Shown in pieces: positions 56,401 to 64,000 of a DNA stretch of 64,000 nucleotides. Every line of letters begins with the position of its first letter. The first letter of the stretch is position 1. A program made the translations under genes and the position numbers. The notes below the pieces were generated by a model that saw only the letters and a program-made list of their open reading frames with translations, was not told where the DNA came from and ran no database searches. The stretch is taken from assembly GCF_022539315.1 (NCBI RefSeq), contig NC_066317.1:54654679-54718678 (forward strand), in the 5' to 3' direction. This stretch comes from Serinus canaria. Lineage: Eukaryota; Chordata; Aves; Passeriformes; Fringillidae.

Positions 56401-59292
56401 TATTCAGGAGACATAAACCAAACTGTGCTCATGAGAGTTTTGAATGGCCCAGTGATGACAGCCTAACCAGAAAGTCTAGTGGTTTAAAGTGTCATTTAGA
56501 GAATGGCCCTCTTACATTCTTCTGTAAGAGTCAATGCATTATTTATTTCTTTTTAAATCTCCTTTATTTTAAGCAATTATATTACTTCAGAGCAGCTCCT
56601 ATTCCCTAATGTACTTCTCAAGATGAGCCAATATTGAAAGCTTTGAGATGTCATCAGCTCCCAGTGCCAGTGATGACACTGAGGAAGCTCAGTGATTCCA
56701 CAGACCAAGGACTCTACATGGAATTGTCCTTCACCTATAGTTTGATATTTGTTTGTCTTCACAGATTTTTAATCAATGTCACATGGCATTGCATGATTCT
56801 GAATTTCTGAGGGTTTTTTCTGGTTTTTGGTTTGTTTTATTTTGTGTCATTTTGTTGTTATTGTGTACTCAATATTTCGACCACATAGCAGAACTGGCTA
56901 ACAAAATGAAGCTGTTTTAAGAGCACTGGGGTGTGCTCCCTAATACTTGCTAATAGAAATAAGGAAGCTGAACTAGATAAATATGATCTGTGTTTTAGTT
57001 TTGCAATTTTTTTTTAATTGCCTGTTACTTCATTTCCCAAGGTCAGTCTTGTCAGACAAGTGGACCAACAGTTCTCTAGAGTAACATAAAACCATTAAGT
57101 TGCTCTTTGATCTTGCACCTTCTTTAGAACCTTTTAATCAATTAACCATGAAGCTACTCAGCTTGTCTTATTTCCTGCACATAAAACTGCTCTGGTCGAG
57201 CTGACACATTACTACATTATAGATCAAAGATTGAAGGAAATTTCACATCCAGCCAGGATAATTATGTGGAATTTTTCTGAATCCATTATATACATTTTCA
57301 TGCCTCAAGTGGATGAAAACCAGCATTTTGATCTAGAATGAATTAAAGGATTCATGTGTATTTTAAAGGTTGGTTAAATTGGTTTGTGCATGATTGACCT
57401 TACACAAGGTGTGGATAGATTTCATGGCAATGTTACTGAGCCTCAACTGTCCATCTGTCCTTTGAAAGTGATCACTACTGATAATAATAGGAAACATGAC
57501 CCATTGTAACATAAGCACTGATCTCTTGCTTAGAATACCTTTAAATAAAAAAGATATTTTAAATGTTGAATGTATTGTAATATGATACAGATTGAAATCC
57601 TCTTAGCTCAGGAGTAAAATTTTGATAACAGAAAGAATTGAGGGTTTACGTTTGTATAGGGCCACACTTCTGTGATCTTGTTTGTATTCATAAAATGCTT
57701 TTTTAAATCAAGAATTAGAGATACCTTCAGTATTATGTTTTTAAAGATTTGTGAGTGTTTAAACTTTTATTTTCAAGTTATATGGGAATGAAAGTGTGTC
57801 AAGATAAATATACCATTCCTTCTGGCCAAATACTGGACTACAAAAACAACTTCAATCAGTTCTTCATTTGAGCTTTTCCCTTAAGTGAGACAGTGTTACC
57901 CACACTGGTCCAGAGGAGCGAAGCATCTGCTCATTCAGATTTTGCTTAAGGCATATTTTGCACAGCTGTTTCTTGTGGGACTGGTTTGTTCCCCTTCTGC
58001 CTGCTGATGCTGAAAGCAAAGATGGCCTGGCCCAGATAAGAGTGTCACCTGGTGCAGGTGCAGTGATAACAGGTAGAAATACCAAGAGCCAGCATGATTT
58101 CTGAAAAAAAATATGGCCCAGTGAAGAAGCATTTTTGAAAGAATCCACGTTATGAAATAAAGGTGTAGGATATTCTTCACAAATATCACCTTATTCCCTG
58201 AAGACATATCTTGATTTTAGACTCATTAGACTTAGAAGCAGGTGGGAAATGGGAACTCTTAGAGCTTCTGTAACTCACATTCTTTTCACTGCTAAGTTTA
58301 AGCCACGCTCTCTTTGCAAATCCCTATTGATTTTTCTGAATGTCACACTTCCTTTAGTTAAACAGATCCCTGCTGATATTTGTCTTCTTCCTTTTAAGCG
58401 GAATTAAAAGTGAATGAACAAGTTTGTGGATAGCATGGATAAAGTGCTCTTTGATAGATGTACTTCTTGTCTTCTGAACAAAGATGAGTGCATTCAGCTC
58501 TTGGTTCTAAGGAGGAAATATTTTCCTCAATCTCCTTCTGTATAAATCCCTCATTTAAGTCTAAATGGAAATTTACCAGAAAAGGGAAGGATATTTGTGA
58601 AGCTTAATTTTACATTTACCACTGCAGTATCTCTTTCGTGCTGGATCCAGGATCCAGTGGGGTGCTTTCCTTCTGGGATTTGAACAGACACAAAAATCCA
58701 AAAGGAGTCAGTAGGCGGTTACACTTAATTTTGAGAGTAAAGCAGGCCAAACTTTAGGTTCTTTGTTTGTTTTGTTTCTACCTCCAGCTATAAATCATCC
58801 CAGATTCATCAAACTGTTTGCAAAGCTAATCCATGCTGGACCAAGTTACAGACTGGACCAAGATGTAGGTTTATAGTAATGTCTGATAACAGGAAAGACT
58901 TTACATCAGAAAGGAAAAACTATCTGGATTCATTACATGTAGCTTCAAGTTTCATTACAAAAGGTTTTACATGGCTTTGATCCTCTAATTTGGCTAAAAA
59001 CTGAAAAAAAAAAAGAAGTGATGTCCATGTGCACGTAGCTATTTCAGTGCATGCATGTGACTAAATTAGATATGCTGTACCCCAGTGAACTACAGTGTAT
59101 TCCACACAGACATGCTGCATTTAAATGCATAGAGTGCAAAGTTGAGATAGATTAGGTCAAACCTCCTTGCTGCCAGCTACCTTGAATTCTTAATCATACC
59201 TGCTGCTCAGGGGAACCAAAAAGCCTGAATAAGTTCTCATCCTGAAAAACAAACAAAAAAAAAGTATGCACTTTCTAGCCTTATATATTCAT

Positions 59293-59316
59293 GTATATAT
59301 ATACACACACACACAC
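59293..59316. repeat. (TA)n(CA)n microsatellite
   Basis: Alternating purine-pyrimidine run GTATATATATACACACACACACAC; short. Confidence 0.9.
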
Positions 59317-60867
59317 TAAAGATTTTACAAGAAGAGTCTGTTTTCCATAATGCTTTCTTATGGAGCCACAATTAAGTGAGTCTTTAAGAGAGAGTACTAA
59401 AGAAATTACTTCAAGAAATGACTTCACTAGAAGCAGTTTTACTACAATAGTGCTCAATTTTTTTTTAAAAATTTTTTTTGTTTGTTTACAGACCTCCTGT
59501 CTTTCATTTTTGTGTGCAGTTGCTGAAGAGGAATTGCCAATTCCCTTTGTTCCCCTGGAGCTTGGAGCCCAGCACTGAAGAGCAGCCTCTCCTTTCCCAC
59601 AGATTCTCAGCATCAGCTCAATGGGGCAGCAGGGCAGAGATGAGCAAGAGGGGCACAAATGTTTTCCCAAAGCAACTCAAGTGATTTTTCCTTTAGCCAA
59701 CAGGCTGCAGGACAGACCACATTTCCATACCCAGGTCTGGTACACTGAGAACTCCTTTTCTTTTAGCAGACAGGAGTTGCAGTGGCTCCAGGCCAGCTAA
59801 GTTGGGTTTACAGCTGCTTTGCTTCACTGAAACAGCATGAAGCAGCTTGAATCAACAGTGAATCTGGCCCTAGATGTCTTAAATCTTAAATATTTTCTTC
59901 TGTCTCATCTAATATGGTTTTTTTTCCTGAATTTCACAAGCCTGTTAATTACCATATGAAATTCAAATGCTAAAAGAACTCATTCCCAAACAGCTCTTTC
60001 ATGTCTGCATAAAGTAGGATGACTTGTGTAGCTGGTCACTATTTTCTGGACTTTAAGGGTCCTTCTACAGAAGTTTGAAAATACATATTTGTATTTGTTA
60101 TCCACAAGCAATAGCAACAGTTAATTCCCTTGTGAATTCACTGCCTAAAATTTGATAATATTCCTTATTAGCATTATTTTTCAGGCATGCATGCCTTACC
60201 TATTTGAATGCTTATTCTTTGTTCTCTTAGTAAAAAAACAAACAAACCAGACAAACTGGGACATATTTTCTGTTTGTAGTGTTTGCCTGTGATTGCTGAG
60301 CAGATTTTCAGTGAGTTCTAGTTTCAGTGAGTTCCTTTCAATTAAGCTGGTTGCAGTTGAAACCTGAGAGGCATCACTCTCCATGCCATGCACAGATTGG
60401 GAGTTCTATTACTTAAATGTTTTGACAGCCACAGTTCCCACTGATTGGTACTAACACTTTGCCATAAAAGTTTAATAAATAATACTTGAGTTTTAAATAC
60501 TCAAATGGTAATTAGAGAGTGTTCTTTCCATCACCAGCATGGTGTTTTAGCCTGATTAGACACCACAAGTTTTCTTAGGGAAGGCACATGCAGGAAGGTG
60601 ATTGCTGCTGATTCAAAGTTTCTAATTTAGATTTTTTGTTTACTTTTTTTTTTTTTTTTATAATTTAGAGCTATAATGAATCTTTTTCTGCAGAGGAGTA
60701 TGTGCTGTGCCACATGATCTTGCTTGTGGATATTCTGTGTAGATCTATGTGTCTTCTATGGTCATTTTTATTTACTGTGGACAATGTCTCATGGTCTTAC
60801 CTTTCCTCTACAAAATAAGCATAAAACGACACAAAAATGGGTGAACCATTAGGGAAGGAGGTCCAGT

Positions 60868-60901
60868 GAAAAACAAAACAAAACAAAACAACAACAACAA
60901 A
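60868..60901. repeat. (AAAAC)n(AAC)n leader of the GGGAA array
   Basis: A-rich compound repeat of AAAAC units then AAC units, directly adjoining the GGGAA array. Confidence 0.9.
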
Positions 60902-61178
60902 AGAAGGGAAGGGAAGGGAAGGGAAGGGAAGGGAAGGGAAGGGAAGGAAGGGAAGGGAAGGGAAGGGAAGGGAAGGGAAGGGAAGGGAAGGGAAGGGAAG
61001 GGAAGGGAAGGGAAGGGAAGGGAAGGGAAGGGAAGGGAAGGGAAGGGAAGGGAAGGGAAGGGAAGGGAAGGGAAGGGAAGGGAAGGGAAGGGAAGGGAAG
61101 GGAAGGGAAGGGAAGGGAAGGGAAGGGAAGGGAAGGGAAGGGAAGGGAAGGGAAGGGAAGGGAAGGGAAGGGAAGGGA
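60902..61178. repeat. (GGGAA)n pentanucleotide array
   Basis: About 275 bases, roughly 55 units of GGGAA, perfect except for one four-base GGAA unit at about 60946-60949. Every G3 tract is separated by AA, so the + strand is one continuous quadruplex-capable, all-purine tract. Open frames on both strands with LPFPS or GREGK repeats are artefacts of the repeat. Confidence 0.98.
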
Positions 61179-64000
61179 GAACAGGCAAATCTCAGACTCT
61201 TTAAACTGGCTATTTCCAAACAGCAAGCAACTTCTAAAGCACAGATCAGAAGGTACTTCTCTTATTGCTGTTACCATAGCAGAAACACATAAATGTGATT
61301 AAATAAATACAGCTAATCAGAAGAAAAAGAAAAAAAAACCCAACCAAATTTGCAGTAAAACCAGCTCACGTTAACCTAGTCTCAGAGGACTTTGAAAGAA
61401 AACATACTTCTAAAAATGTTCTGTGAGAGATTTTAGGCACAGCTGCAGGAAAAAGACAGTATCCTTTTCCTCTCTCTGGAAGCATTAAATCTGTTATGGA
61501 AATTAAACAAAGTCAACAAAGTTTCATAGAAACAACAGATTGAAGCCTAGAATGTTAAAAATGATGAGAAATAAGAAAAATGTCCTGAAGAAAGGCTACT
61601 GGATAATTTTAAGGAACTTTAATGTCAGAATAAGCAACCCAGGCACATTAATCCTATCTTTACTTGTGTCTTGTGATATGGAAAGTATCCTAAAAGGAAT
61701 TAAAAAAAAAAGTATAAGTAGTAGCAGTCAAAACTAGATAAACATCCCCTGGTGTAAGTCTAAAAATCTACAAAATAAGTAAGTTTATATCACCTTATGG
61801 CTGTCAGACTGTTTCAGAGGAGCTAGTTTAACATTTTCTGAATTATAAAGGCCATTAGAATGTTTTATCTCATTATCTGGATGTATAACCTTCTTCTTTA
61901 AGGCAGGTCTTCTGATCCCTCTACAAATGTTAATGCATATCTAAAACTGGAACAAAATAAACAAGTCTCAATTTCCTATATGTAGCATAGGGCAGTGATT
62001 GAGATTACTGAGGCTCGATGTGTAGAACTAGAGGAGTTTCCCTCTTATCTGGAATGAAATAAAAGGATGGAATTGTTAGGACTAGAAAACACTACTAAGA
62101 TCAGCATTCTGAAACAATGTTGTGGATCCAGGAGGCAGTTTTAAACCCGTTCCCATGGCTGAGAAAAGTTCGTGCAGCACGGGTGTCATGCTGTAGAGCT
62201 GGAGTGTATTTGCTGGGACTGTGGCTAGCCAGAAGTCTTGCTGTTCAGTGAGATGACTGCTCTTTCTCAGCTTGACAAATGACATCCAGCTCTGACAGGA
62301 CACTTCTTCTTTGCTGGCCATCACCCCTACGGACACTGGCCAGAACAGCAGCAGCAGGAACAAACCCTCCAACTCTGATTTAATCACATGGAGCCCAGGA
62401 GACTAGTGAATGGAGCTGTTAACTCTCTGTTTAGTTTGCTTTTCCCATCTGTGTTTTATTAAACTGAGGGCAAGATTTATTCACTTTTTTTAACATCAGG
62501 ATCTGTTGGTGTCCAAGATGATGGTTATGTTAAGGTATACATACACAGTTTAACCTGGCTGAGGGCCAAAGAGGCCTATGATTTCCAGCCTAGACAATTT
62601 ATTTACAGAAGGACACTAAATCCCTCTATTCTAAAATATTTTAGAAAGGATGAGCATGACTTCCCACTCTGCCAGGAACACAATACAGTGGGAACACAGT
62701 GAAAGAGCAGGCTCTCCAGGCATGCAGGCAAACTCTTCAGTTTTACTGTACTCCTGACAGCCTCTACATAGTCACAACTACCAATGATTTTCTGATTTCT
62801 GTTCCAGGAATCTTAAATAGATTGGAGGTACCAGCTCTGTCTATAGATACTTCTAGAAACCAAGAATTCTGAATGGCTCAGCTGGTGAACTGCACTTCAT
62901 AGGAACTGAAATGACGTGCCAGGCTCTCCACTGTAAGGTGGGATAGCTGAAGCACAGACACTTGCATGCCTAATGAGCTACTGCAGGAATAACACTTGCT
63001 TCCAAAGGAGAAGAAAGGAACCAAAAGATGGGATTTTGAATTGCTCTGGAAAGATACACTTTTGATCAAATAATAGGAATAACTCAAGACAGAAATATCA
63101 AGCGTGTCTTTGTCAGAACTGTAAAGGGCTTCTTTTTAAACGTTTCAAGCAGCAACAAATAAAGGTCCCAAAATAGGGCTTCAATACAAACAGCCCCCAA
63201 GACTTGACAGTTTTCCAAATCTTCTGTGCATTTTCTTTTTAAGAGGGAGCTCCTTTTTGTAAGATACCACTCTCTCTCTCATCTCTTAGTCATCACCTTA
63301 GTCACCACATCTTAGTCACCCTCTCATCAAAATTAACATGGTGACAATCCATTTACTCTCGTGCCTTGCTCCCATCCCTGCAAGTACTCTATGGATGATT
63401 AGGTCTTCCAGACTTTTTGTCATTTCCAAAACCTCTGCATGCTCCTCTTTCAAAGCAAATGCCTTCATAACATCATGAGTGTCATATTGTGGCACCTACA
63501 CATACTGCACATCATATTACAATGATTCTTGTAATACTAAGGCTCTTGGTGTCCCCCTATGGCAATAAAAAGTATCCTGAAGACAGAACTTTTACTACAA
63601 TACATCTTAGAAAATGAACTCAAAGCTTGTTCATAGCCTAGCATTGGTTTGCTTAGAGCACAGTTTTCATCCCTCAAATATCCATTTGCCCCAGAAAAGT
63701 TAACACAGACTGCAGAATCTGGTTCCATGTGTGATAGCTGCTGTTCTGAATTGACTTTCAGTGTTAACAAAAGAGCAATGTCTTCAGTTAGCTTTATTCA
63801 AGAATGATTTTTTTCCACGCTCTTTTACAATTTTGTCATCTGTTAGATGACAGCTAGAGCTGTGCATGAACCAGTACAAATTAAGCAGTATTCATGTGCT
63901 TTGTCTTTTTTACAGTTTTTAAGAACACTGGCAGAAAATGATGGAATCTTCAAGTTTTATTTTTCTTAGTTTCTAATGAAAGAAGAATTCTAATTGTACG
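61179..64000. other. Intergenic, no gene recognised
   Basis: AT-rich, with no exon, RNA gene or named repeat seen. A short degenerate repeat CTTAGTCACC occurs three times at about 63285-63322. Confidence 0.6.

Larger units (their letters stand above)
44722..60867. other. Intergenic, presumed PACRGL-SLIT2 interval
   Basis: Sixteen kilobases with no recognised coding exon on either strand. Open frames are short and without homology I can see. It holds a T-run plus (TTTG)n, G/A-rich tracts near 50 kb, and a TA/CA microsatellite near 59.3 kb. The assignment to the SLIT2 side rests on human gene order. Confidence 0.6.

Noticed and set aside
60797..61277. Open frames of 112-142 residues with LPFPS or GREGK repeats
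   Set aside because: They are translations of the GGGAA array; a pentanucleotide without stops is open in all frames.
62082..62387. Possible secreted small protein (hydrophobic start LFLLLLFWPVSVGVMA)
   Set aside because: The apparent start codon is GTG, not ATG; the first true ATG is after the hydrophobic segment. No homology recognised.

Overview
This is a vertebrate, almost certainly avian, nuclear genomic window. It is AT-rich and intron-dominated, with one sharp CpG island. Interspersed repeats are mainly 3' fragments of CR1 LINEs, the dominant bird retroposon, plus endogenous-retrovirus LTRs, at least one of which resembles LTRs I recall from songbird transcripts. Two protein-coding genes can be read exon by exon, and they converge tail to tail.

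Left part (1 to about 28.6 kb, + strand): the 3' portion of KCNIP4 (Kv channel-interacting protein 4, KChIP4). Six exons at 7908-7977, 12269-12339, 19408-19515, 20836-20940, 21519-21581 and 28422-28469 join in frame into the last 154 residues: the degenerate EF1, then EF2, EF3, EF4 and the C-terminal helix. The alternative first exons and first shared exon lie upstream of the window.

Middle (31.0 to 42.5 kb, - strand): the whole of PACRGL (PACRG-like). Eight exons with coding sequence can be joined in frame to 231 residues, plus a non-coding first exon in a CpG island. The N-terminal junction is a prediction. The island holds a close match to the RFX X-box motif and a short GC-rich tandem repeat. 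The two stop codons are about 2.95 kb apart. This arrangement matches the human order SLIT2 - PACRGL - KCNIP4 as I recall it.

Right part (42.5 to 64 kb): no gene recognised; by synteny it should be the PACRGL-SLIT2 intergenic region. It contains a well-delimited solo LTR (44091-44717, 4-bp target duplication, TATA box and poly(A) signal), G-rich tracts near 50 kb and a nearly perfect 275-bp GGGAA pentanucleotide array at 60.9-61.2 kb.

I found no bacterial-type operon, CRISPR array, tRNA or rRNA and no evidence of a wholly new system. The most useful leads are the X-box in the PACRGL promoter, an upstream ORF that crosses the first PACRGL intron, an LTR fragment placed directly against the splice acceptor of the KCNIP4 EF4 exon, two LTR insertions with visible structure, and the GGGAA array.
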